From Candidatus Methylomirabilota bacterium (GTDB lineage Bacteria > Methylomirabilota > Methylomirabilia > Methylomirabilales > 2-02-FULL-66-22), in NCBI GenBank assembly GCA_016208645.1, contig JACQXP010000112.1, forward strand, positions 1-15,829: 15,829 nt of DNA, written 5' to 3'. Each line of letters begins with the position of its first letter. Within the stretch, counting starts at the first letter, position 1. Of this stretch, positions 6,703-12,802 are shown one piece after another. A model generated the notes under the pieces. The model did not search any database and had not been told where the DNA came from. It saw only the letters and a program-made list of their open reading frames with translations. Both the position numbers and the translations under genes were made by a program.

Positions 6703-7638
6703 ATGACCCACATCGGTTCCGCCCCCTCGACCGCTCGGGACATCAGTCGGGCGCTCACCCGGGCCAGCCGGTCGAACTTCTACTACGCCTTCCTGTTCCT
6801 TCCGAGACACAAGCGCGAGGCCCTCTACGCCGTGTACGCCTTCTGCCGGGTCACCGATGACCTGGTGGACGAAGCGGCGGCCACGCCATCGGGCCATGCC
6901 CGGCCTGCCGCGGGCACGCCCCCACCCGCAGGCCTCCTTTCGCCTGCGGGAACCCCTGTGGAGCGCCTGAAGGCCTGGCGGGAAGAGCTGGAGGCCTGCT
7001 TCCGCGGCGAGGCGACCCACCCGGTCACCCAGCGGCTGGCCGAGACCATCCGGACCTTCCGGATTCCCCACGGCTACTTCGAGGAACTCCTGAACGGCGT
7101 GGAAATGGACCTGGCGAAGTTCCGGTACGCCACCTTCGCCGAGCTGCAACAGTACTGCTATCGCGTGGCCGGCGTGGTGGGTCTGATGTGCATCGAGGTC
7201 TTCGGATATACCCATCCGATGACCCGAACCTACGCCCAGCACCTAGGGACCGCCTTCCAGCTCACCAACATCCTGCGCGATCTCGCGACCGACGGCGAGC
7301 GGGGGCGCATCTACCTGCCGCAGGAGGATCTGAAACGGCTCGGGGTCACGGAGGCGGATCTGCTGGAGCGGCGGGTGACACCGGCCTTCCTGGAACTGAT
7401 GCGGTTCGAGGTGGGACGGGCCCGGCAGTTCTACGCGGCCGCCCGGGCTGCCCTGCCCGCGGAGGATCGCCGGACCATGCTGGCGGCCGAAATCATGGGG
7501 GCCATCTACGCCCGCATCCTGGACCGGATCGAGGTCACGGGTTACGACGTCTTCTCCCGCCGCATCCGCCTCTCGGATACGCACCGCCTGTGGCTGGCCC
7601 TCCACTGCTGGGCCAGGCACCGACTGCGCACCGCCTGA
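6703..7638 (+). CDS. hpnD: HpnD-like presqualene diphosphate synthase (squalene/phytoene synthase family)
   Basis: A 311-residue trans-isoprenyl synthase that condenses two farnesyl diphosphates; HpnD makes presqualene diphosphate en route to squalene and hopanoids. The start SRSNFYYAFLFLPRHKREAL, the first acid motif DDLVDE (52-57), YCYRVAGVVGLMCIEVFGY (151-169), the second acid motif (N189, D193, D197 in TNILRDLATD), RGRIYLPQEDL and a C-terminal AEIMGAIYARILDRIEVTGYDVFSRR all fit HpnD rather than HpnC. Residues about 59-86 form an Ala/Pro/Gly-rich insert after the first acid motif that looks longer than usual. HpnC and HpnE are not in the window, so a complete squalene route must come from elsewhere, or the enzyme acts as a phytoene synthase. 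The start lacks a clear Shine-Dalgarno; a 9-nt tandem duplication (GCAGAACAC, 6684-6701) lies where it should be. Confidence 0.88.
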   Translation: MTHIGSAPSTARDISRALTRASRSNFYYAFLFLPRHKREALYAVYAFCRVTDDLVDEAAATPSGHARPAAGTPPPAGLLSPAGTPVERLKAWREELEACFRGEATHPVTQRLAETIRTFRIPHGYFEELLNGVEMDLAKFRYATFAELQQYCYRVAGVVGLMCIEVFGYTHPMTRTYAQHLGTAFQLTNILRDLATDGERGRIYLPQEDLKRLGVTEADLLERRVTPAFLELMRFEVGRARQFYAAARAALPAEDRRTMLAAEIMGAIYARILDRIEVTGYDVFSRRIRLSDTHRLWLALHCWARHRLRTA

Positions 7639-7644
7639 TCCCCC

Positions 7645-7726
7645 GTCCTATTTCGGATTTGGGATTTCGGATTTGGGATTGCCGATTTTCAATCCGCAAT
7701 CCGCAATCCGCAATCCGAAATAGGAC
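7645..7726. repeat. Heptamer-based palindromic element, probable terminator of two convergent genes
   Basis: Perfect 15-bp arms GTCCTATTTCGGATT (7645-7659) and AATCCGAAATAGGAC (7712-7726) enclose heptamers: GGATTTG/GGATTTC/GGATTTG/GGATTGC on the left and three AATCCGC on the right, which can pair further inwards. It fills the gap between hpnD (ends 7638) and the minus-strand receiver gene (ends 7734), a natural place for a two-way terminator, though T-runs are lacking. Confidence 0.8.
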
Positions 7727-7733
7727 AGAGGCC

Positions 7734-8504
7734 TCAGACCTTCTCCCCCTGGCCCTGCTCCGATTCGGCCGGACGCAGATCGGTCATGCTGACCCCCGGC
7801 AGGTACTCGACGGCCCGGTCGTCCTTGATCACCTCCAGGCGCTTGACCACGTCCCGGATGCGCAGCGACGCGCGGCTGATCGCCGCCAGCTTCTTCTGCA
7901 CCTCGGGCGCCAGCATTTCGGGCTGGGCCAGCAGCAGCTCGGCATGCCCCAGGATGGTCCCCAGCGGGTTGTTGATCTCGTGCCGGATGGCCAGGCCGAT
8001 CTCCCCGATGGCGGCCAGCCGTTCGGCGCGAATGAGCCGGGCCTGGGTCTCCACCAGCTCCTGATTCTTTTCCGCCAGCTCCTCGGCCTTGCCTTTCAGC
8101 TCCCGTTGCAGGCTCAAGGTCCGGAGACACCCGTGGACGCGGGCCAGGAGCTCCTCGGGGTGAAAGGGCTTGAGGATGTAGTCGTCCGCGCCGCCCAGCA
8201 GCCCTTCCACGCGATCCTCGACCCGGTCCCGCGCCGTGAGGATAATGATCTGGATCTCCCGCGTGGCCTCCTCCGCCTTCAGCTCCCGGCAGAGCAACGC
8301 CCCGTCTCCGTCGGGCAGGATCCGGTCCAGCAGCAGCAGGTCCGGTGGCGCGTCCCGGACCGCCTCCCGCGCCTCGGCCAGCGTCCGCTTGGTGCTCACC
8401 GCGTACCCATGCAGGGCCAGCAGATCGGTGACCACGGCCGCCTGGAGGGGATCGTCCTCCACCAGCAGGATGCGGTCGGGGCCGGTGGGATCCGCGACGG
8501 TCAT
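7734..8504 (-). CDS. Receiver-DHp protein without kinase ATPase domain
   Basis: A 256-residue protein. Residues 10-127 are a receiver domain: acid pocket D17/D18 (LLVEDDPLQA), phospho-acceptor D60 (LLLLDRILPDGDG), T90 (IILTARD) and K112 (YILKPFHPEELLARV). A coiled linker (about 130-162, RELKGKAEELAEKNQELVET) leads to a HisKA/DHp helix pair with H175 in IRHEINNPLGTILGHAELLL. The protein then ends about 40 residues later without N, G1 or G2 boxes, so no HATPase domain exists. It may act as a phospho-relay or dimer partner, receiving phosphate at D60 or H175 from another kinase. The end is a clean TGA followed by a palindromic repeat, so loss of a C-terminal half is possible. The start ATG overlaps the HEPN gene stop (ATGA at 8504-8501), meaning coupled translation; the open frame upstream is a shadow of that gene. 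Confidence 0.85.
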   Translation of the reverse strand: MTVADPTGPDRILLVEDDPLQAAVVTDLLALHGYAVSTKRTLAEAREAVRDAPPDLLLLDRILPDGDGALLCRELKAEEATREIQIIILTARDRVEDRVEGLLGGADDYILKPFHPEELLARVHGCLRTLSLQRELKGKAEELAEKNQELVETQARLIRAERLAAIGEIGLAIRHEINNPLGTILGHAELLLAQPEMLAPEVQKKLAAISRASLRIRDVVKRLEVIKDDRAVEYLPGVSMTDLRPAESEQGQGEKV

Positions 8505-8959
8505 GGCCGGCCCCCCTTCTCGTCCTCCGCGGCCGCGGCGAGGCACTGGTCCAGGTACGGCTTCAGGCGCTGGACGATGTACTCGCCGCTCCGGAGGGCC
8601 CGCGCCGCATCCTCCTCCCGGTAATCGCGGGACGGCACCCACATGGGCAGATCGCGCCGCTGGAACAGGGGAAAGCGGGGACGGGCGCCGTGCCGCTCCA
8701 GGGCGTCAATGTGCTTGACGAGATCGTCCATGTCCGGGAACTCGGCCTGATACAGCGCCCGGAACACGGACGACAGATGGTGTTCCAGGGTCACGACGCC
8801 CCGCAGGGCCAGGCAGGCCTTCACCATCTTCTCCACGGCCTGCTGGGTGAAGGCGATGGTGCGGCTGTGGAATTCCGTCCCGCGCAGGAGCAGGGCCACG
8901 CGGTAATCCACGTCGCTCTCCGTGAGAAAGGCGCGGGCGATCTCCTGCGGCTCATGCAT
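8501..8959 (-). CDS. HEPN-domain protein
   Basis: A 152-residue, mainly helical protein. The segment from DYRVALLLRGTEFHSRTIAFTQQAVEKMVKACLALRG, with its 'QAVEK..KA.L' helix, followed by THDL-like EHHLSSVF and the R-P-R-F-P segment (93-97), matches the HEPN family (PF05168 type). Such proteins bind nucleotides or RNA, or pair with MNT nucleotidyltransferases. R26 and H31 form an R-x4-H string, but it lies in the N-terminal helix rather than the last helix where nuclease HEPNs carry it, so RNase activity is doubtful. No partner nucleotidyltransferase is adjacent; instead it overlaps by 4 nt the receiver-DHp gene. AAGGAG lies 5 nt upstream of the ATG at 8959. Confidence 0.8.
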   Translation of the reverse strand: MHEPQEIARAFLTESDVDYRVALLLRGTEFHSRTIAFTQQAVEKMVKACLALRGVVTLEHHLSSVFRALYQAEFPDMDDLVKHIDALERHGARPRFPLFQRRDLPMWVPSRDYREEDAARALRSGEYIVQRLKPYLDQCLAAAAEDEKGGRP

Positions 8960-8981
8960 GACAACTCCTTCGCAATGAAAA

Positions 8982-9011
8982 ATGGAAAACTGACGACTGA
9001 CAACCGGTCAA
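8982..9011 (-). promoter_or_regulatory. Weak promoter candidate for the HEPN gene
   Basis: On the minus strand TTGACC (complement of 9006-9011) is followed after 18 nt by TTCCAT (complement of 8982-8987, 3/6). It is the only plausible pair in the AT-richer stretch 8965-9025 upstream of the HEPN gene, and it overlaps the edge of the repeat array. Low certainty. Confidence 0.25.
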
Positions 9012-9043
9012 ATCAAAGCACGAATCGAGAGGTCGCGTTCTCG

Positions 9044-9134
9044 GTTGTCCGTTGTCCGTTGTCGGTTGTCCGTTGTCCGTTGTCAGTTGTCGGTTGTCCG
9101 TTGTCAGTTGTCGGTTGTCCGTTGTCAGTTGTCC
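9044..9134. repeat. Array of 13 heptamers GTTGTCN
   Basis: Thirteen contiguous 7-nt units run from 9044 to 9134 with the first six bases GTTGTC invariant and only the seventh changing, in the order C C G C C A G C A G C A C. A short inverted partner (ACTGACAACCG, 8996-9006) lies on the left, so the element can fold back. The minus-strand gene at 9125-10204 ends inside the array: its last three codons and TGA are repeat sequence. The remainder of the 8960-9124 gap carries only the HEPN ribosome site and a weak promoter candidate. Confidence 0.9.
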
Positions 9135-10204
9135 GTTTTGCATTCCGCCGGAGGCGGACCCTCGTCGAAGAGGCGGGCCACCTCGTCCCGCGCGAAGCGG
9201 GGCAGCGGCACCTCTCCCCCGGTTTCCACGAGCCGGCAGCCCTCTTCCGGCCGCGTGACCGCGCCGATGATCCTCCCGGCGATCCCCTCGGCCTCCCAGG
9301 CGGCGACCAGCCCGTCCGCCTGATCGGGAGGACACGTCAGGAGCAGCGCCCCGGAGGCGATCACGCCCAGGGGATCCAGTCCCAGGGCCTGGCAGAGCGC
9401 CCGGCACTCGGGCAGGACGGGGATCGCCGTCCGCTCGATCCGGAGGCCCGCGCCGGCGGCCAGGGCCAGCTCCAGGAGTCCCGTGGCCAGGCCGCCCTCG
9501 GTGGGATCATGCATGGCGTGCACGCGGGCCGCGCGCTGGGCGATCCGGGCGTCCGGCAGGACCGAGATGCCCGGACGGTGCAGGAACCCCCGGCCCCGTT
9601 CCCGCACCTCGGGGGCGACCCCCCGGGCGGCCAGGAGGCCGTCGCACTCCCGTGCCAGGATCGAGGTCCCCTCGACGGCGATCCCCTTGGTGAGCAGCAC
9701 GGCGTCGCCGGGACGGGCCCCCGCCGTGGTCACCAACTGTTCCTTCTCCACCTCGCCGAGCATGGCGCCGGCCAGGATGGGGCGATCCAGCCCCTGCGTC
9801 ACCTCCGTATGCCCGCCCACCAGGGTGGCCCCGATGGCGCGGCAGGCGTCCTGGACCTGGGCGAAGATGCTTTCCAGGTGCTTCTCATCCGCCCGCCCCT
9901 CGGGCAGGAGCAGCGTCATGAGGAACCAAGAGGGCTGGGCCCCCCGGACCGCCAGGTCGTTGGCGTTGATGTGGACCGCGTACCAGCCGATCTCCTCCGC
10001 CACGAAGGTGATGGGATCCACCTTGGCCACCAGGTAGCGATCGCCCAGGTCCAACACCGCGGCGTCCTCGCCCACCCGCGGCCCGACGAGGACGCGGGGG
10101 TCGCGGATGTCGCAGGCGCGGAAGAGGCGCTCCAGCACCTCTAGGGGGGGCTTCCCCAGGTGGAGATGTGCCGGCACCGCGGGGCGAGACTGGTCAGAAC
10201 TCAT
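9125..10204 (-). CDS. AIR synthase-related protein (HypE/SelD/ThiL superfamily)
   Basis: A 359-residue protein of the PurM-like ATP-binding superfamily. Evidence: VGPRVGEDAAVLDLGDRYLV (glycine/acid loop binding ATP-Mg), VAKVDPITF, HINANDLAVRGAQPSWFL, the ATLVGGHTEVTQG strand-loop, and the second domain with GDAVLLTKGIAVEGTSILA and HAMHDPTEGGLATGLLELA. The layout and length resemble HypE most, but the C-terminal PRIC tail with the cysteine that HypE carbamoylates is absent; the protein ends ECKTDN, with the last residues written by a heptamer repeat. No hydrogenase or hyp genes are nearby, so HypE function is not supported and the substrate is unknown. The ATG at 10204 overlaps the M50 gene stop by 11 bp; a TTG at 10213 is possible but less likely. 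Confidence 0.82.
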   Translation of the reverse strand: MSSDQSRPAVPAHLHLGKPPLEVLERLFRACDIRDPRVLVGPRVGEDAAVLDLGDRYLVAKVDPITFVAEEIGWYAVHINANDLAVRGAQPSWFLMTLLLPEGRADEKHLESIFAQVQDACRAIGATLVGGHTEVTQGLDRPILAGAMLGEVEKEQLVTTAGARPGDAVLLTKGIAVEGTSILARECDGLLAARGVAPEVRERGRGFLHRPGISVLPDARIAQRAARVHAMHDPTEGGLATGLLELALAAGAGLRIERTAIPVLPECRALCQALGLDPLGVIASGALLLTCPPDQADGLVAAWEAEGIAGRIIGAVTRPEEGCRLVETGGEVPLPRFARDEVARLFDEGPPPAECKTDN

Positions 10205-11294
10205 AGACGGCAAATGGCAGCGGGGTGATCAGGACCACCAGCAACCCCAGGGCGACCACCGCCAGGATCCGCCGGGGCGCATCCAGCGGCGTCACGTCGT
10301 CCAGCGGCGGCGGGTGCCGGAGGCCCAGGGCCACGGCCAGGGCCACCCAGACCAGCCAACCTAGCCAGTGTGTAACCACGGAAAGGAGGACCAAGACGCC
10401 CAGGAAGACCCACACGATCTTCCGGTACCCCCGGCCCAGGACGGCATAGGCGATGTGGCCGCCGTCGAGCTGGGAGAGCGGCATGAGATTCAGCGCCGTG
10501 ACGAAGAAGCCCAGCCACCCCGCCAGGGCCGCGGGGTGCAGCATGACGTCGAATCCCTCCGGGATCGGCCCCTTCACGAGCCATTTCAGGACCAGGTACG
10601 CAAGCGAGTTTCCCTCCTGCAGGGCCACGCCTGACAACGGCTTCACGGGCGAGAGGACGAGACCGATGACCAGGACCGGCACGGCCAGCACCAGGCCCAG
10701 CAGGGGTCCCGCGATGCCGATGTCGAAGAGGACCTTGCGGTTGGGAATGGGTGAGCGCATGCGGATGATGGCCCCCATCGTCCCCATGGGTGGCACCGGC
10801 AGCGGGACGAAGTACGGCAGGCTCACCTGGACGCCGTAGGCCCGCGCCGTGAGGTAATGGCCCAGCTCGTGAAAGCCGAGGATGAGCAGCAGGCTGGCCG
10901 AGAACGGCACCCCCAGGCGGAGGGTGCTCGGGTCCGCGAACGGCTGGGCCCCCTCCATGATCGCCCCCACGAACAGCGTCGTGAGCAGGGTCGCCAGGAA
11001 CAGCGCCAGGTTCAAGGGCCAGCCCTTCCACGCGGCCGTGGCCCCGGGAGAGACGGGCTGGAAGCGGATCAGCGTGATCTCTTCGGGACTCCGGATCATG
11101 GGGACGTAGCCGTATGGCTCGATCCGCGGCGCGAGGAGGGACATCGCCACCTCCGGGTCCACCAAGAGGCGGCCGCGGAACCGGATCATGCCGTCTCCGC
11201 CCACGGCGGACCATTCCTCGATGGCAAAGACCCCCGCCAGCTCCCGTGCCAGAACGAACGGCCACGGCTCGATGGATCGGGTCCAACCTCTCAT
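10194..11294 (-). CDS. Site-2-protease-like M50 zinc metallopeptidase
   Basis: A polytopic membrane protease of the M50/S2P family, 366 residues from the ATG at 11294 (a GTG at 11303 would add three residues, MPF; neither has a strong ribosome site). Numbered from the GTG, the zinc motif is H145-E146-L147-G148-H149 inside a membrane helix (LLLILGFHELGHYLTARAYG), and the third ligand D280 is in NLMPLSQLDGGH (272-283), so all catalytic residues are present. An N-terminal soluble region (about 1-95) resembles that of plant/cyanobacterial EGY-type and archaeal S2P relatives. The C-terminus has further hydrophobic segments. It would cut substrates within membranes; no anti-sigma factor or other obvious substrate is next to it. 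It overlaps the AIR synthase-like gene by 11 bp, so the two are made together. Confidence 0.9.
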   Translation of the reverse strand: MRGWTRSIEPWPFVLARELAGVFAIEEWSAVGGDGMIRFRGRLLVDPEVAMSLLAPRIEPYGYVPMIRSPEEITLIRFQPVSPGATAAWKGWPLNLALFLATLLTTLFVGAIMEGAQPFADPSTLRLGVPFSASLLLILGFHELGHYLTARAYGVQVSLPYFVPLPVPPMGTMGAIIRMRSPIPNRKVLFDIGIAGPLLGLVLAVPVLVIGLVLSPVKPLSGVALQEGNSLAYLVLKWLVKGPIPEGFDVMLHPAALAGWLGFFVTALNLMPLSQLDGGHIAYAVLGRGYRKIVWVFLGVLVLLSVVTHWLGWLVWVALAVALGLRHPPPLDDVTPLDAPRRILAVVALGLLVVLITPLPFAVYEF

Positions 11295-11316
11295 GAATGG
11301 CACCCTGACCTAAGAT

Positions 11317-11440
11317 CGTTCGGGGGTTCGAGGGTTCGGTGGTTCGGTCGTTCACATCCGAGAAGAACAACCGAACACCCGGGACCCATCGCACCGCCCG
11401 GCGCGGGCGAGGTGCGATGGGTGCCCCGAACTGCCGAACG
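11317..11440. repeat. Octamer-based palindromic element, copy 2
   Basis: The left side (11317-11353) carries 8-nt GTTCGGNN units. Inverse CCGAACNN units occur at 11371-11378 and 11424-11440. The left side repeats the word order of copy 1 at 236-270: GTTCGGGN, GTTCGAGN, GTTCGGTN, GTTC. A strong hairpin (11384-11422) is inserted in the right half. It fills most of the 11295-11442 gap; the remaining bases show no clear promoter for the M50 gene. Confidence 0.8.
11384..11422 (-). terminator. Strong hairpin downstream of the MFS gene
   Basis: ACCCATCGCACC (11384-11395) pairs perfectly with GGTGCGATGGGT (11411-11422), and inside it GCCCG/CGGGC adds 5 bp around a GCG loop. On the minus strand it starts about 20 nt after the MFS stop and is followed by GTTCTTCTC a little further on, so it may terminate that transcript. 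The T-run is weak. Confidence 0.55.
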
Positions 11441-11442
11441 TC

Positions 11443-12732
11443 TTATCGTCCCGCCGCGGGCCTCGGTCCCCCCGCCAGCCACAGGGAGAGGCAGGCCAAC
11501 CCCACGGACCCCATGGCCACCCCGAAGGCCAACCGGTAGCTCCCCGTCGCGTCGTACAGGGCGCCTCCCACCCACGGGCCCACCGCGGCGCCCACGCCGT
11601 TGCTCAGGTGGATGAGGCCGAAGATCGTCCCGTAGTGTCGCCCCCGGTAGGCGTCTGCCGTCATGGCCGAGACGATCGGCCCGCGGGCGCCGAAGGAGAT
11701 CCCGAAGAGGAGGGCGAACAGGTACAGCCAGCCCACGCCCGCCGCGGGCGTGAGGAGCATGAGGACGAGGATTCCGAGGGCGGAGCAGGCATAGCTCAGC
11801 AGTGCGGTCCACACCCGTCCGATCCGGTCCGAGAGGATCGCGAACATGACGCGTCCGACCGAGCTCAGCATCCCCACAGTCCCGAGGACATGCACTGCGG
11901 TCATCTTCCCGAACCCCAGATCCACCAGGTGCGCCACCTGATGCGTGGTGACCGACATCATGCTCACCGGGGTAAAGAAGAAACAGGAGACGAATCCCCA
12001 GAACCCCGGCGAGCGAAGCGCCGTGGTCAGGCTCGCTCCCTCGGTCGCGCCGGCCGCTCTCCCCGCGGGGATCTTCGAGGGCGGGAGCGGCTCCCATCCC
12101 CCGTCTGGTCCCAGGCCGAGTTCCTCGGGCCGGTCGCGCTGGCAGAGCACGGTGAGCGGCAGGAGCACGGCGAGGGACACCAGCCCCAGGACGATGAACG
12201 CCCCGCGCCACCCCACGCGATCCATGGCGGCCTGGGCCAGGGGAGAGAACACGAACAGCCCCGCCCCCATCCCGGCAAAGGCGATCCCGATGGCCGACCC
12301 GCGCGAGCGGATGAACCAGTTCGACAGGAGGGTGGTGTGGGCTACCGGACCCAGGATGCCGCCCCCCAGGGCGTCCACCAGGCCGAAGGCGAGCCACAGA
12401 TGCCACAGGGAACCGGTCGCGGCAGAGAGCAGCAGGCCCGACCCCAGCAGGACGGCTCCCCAGGGCAAGACCCGGCGCGGGCCGTAGCGGTCCACCAGGT
12501 GGCCGACCAGGGGCGCGGTGAGGCCCGCCACCATCATGTTCAGGGAAAAAATGGACGCGGTGCTGGCCCGGCTCCACCCGAACTCCTGGACCAGGGCCAC
12601 GAAGAAGACGGGGAAGGCGTAGGTCGTCCCGTACATGACCCCGAGCGTGGCGAACGAGGCGGCCAGGATCACCCATCCGTAATGCACCCGCAACCAGCGC
12701 GCCACTGCCGGACTCGACCACTCACGGCGCAT
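11443..12732 (-). CDS. MFS transporter (monocarboxylate/oxalate-formate antiporter-like)
   Basis: A 429-residue inner-membrane carrier with about 12 hydrophobic segments in two halves separated by a hydrophilic loop (around QRDRPEELGLGPDGG to the SLTTALRSPGFW start of half two). The opening VHYGWVILAASFATLGVMYG, FGWSRASTASIFSLNM, and the loop GHLVDRYGPRRV (motif A) match the OFA/MCT-like branch that carries small organic acids; the substrate cannot be fixed from sequence. The ATG at 12732 is preceded by AGGAG at 5 nt and a promoter candidate, so the long open frame continuing to 12969, antisense-like and Arg/Pro-rich, is not used. It lies downstream of the acylase gene and might import its products. 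Confidence 0.92.
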   Translation of the reverse strand: MRREWSSPAVARWLRVHYGWVILAASFATLGVMYGTTYAFPVFFVALVQEFGWSRASTASIFSLNMMVAGLTAPLVGHLVDRYGPRRVLPWGAVLLGSGLLLSAATGSLWHLWLAFGLVDALGGGILGPVAHTTLLSNWFIRSRGSAIGIAFAGMGAGLFVFSPLAQAAMDRVGWRGAFIVLGLVSLAVLLPLTVLCQRDRPEELGLGPDGGWEPLPPSKIPAGRAAGATEGASLTTALRSPGFWGFVSCFFFTPVSMMSVTTHQVAHLVDLGFGKMTAVHVLGTVGMLSSVGRVMFAILSDRIGRVWTALLSYACSALGILVLMLLTPAAGVGWLYLFALLFGISFGARGPIVSAMTADAYRGRHYGTIFGLIHLSNGVGAAVGPWVGGALYDATGSYRLAFGVAMGSVGLACLSLWLAGGPRPAAGR

Positions 12733-12768
12733 GTGTCTCCTGTCGGGTCGTGGAAGTGAGTCGCGCCG

Positions 12769-12797
12769 GTTATAACACGCAAGCCGTGGAGACGCAA
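12769..12797 (-). promoter_or_regulatory. Promoter candidate for the MFS gene
   Basis: On the minus strand TTGCGT (complement of 12792-12797) is followed after 17 nt by TATAAC (complement of 12769-12774, 5/6 to consensus). This predicts a start near 12762 and a leader of about 30 nt to the ATG. It begins just past the acylase stop, within the 70-bp gap. Confidence 0.5.
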
Positions 12798-12802
12798 TCG
12801 CG

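Noticed and set aside
7188..8624. 478-codon plus-strand open frame across hpnD, the repeat and the receiver gene
   Set aside because: It runs through the end of hpnD in another frame and antisense to the receiver gene; composition is repetitive and no family is recognisable.
8867..8884. R-x4-H string in the HEPN protein as an RNase active site
   Set aside because: It is in the N-terminal helix, not in the late helix where nuclease HEPNs carry it; probably chance.
9044..9134. Possible CRISPR array
   Set aside because: The period is 7 nt with no spacers and no cas genes; it is a simple degenerate tandem repeat.
8690..10144. 484-codon plus-strand open frame
   Set aside because: Antisense to HEPN and the AIR synthase-like gene and translates the GTTGTC array into SVVRCPLSVVGCPL-type repeats; not a real protein.
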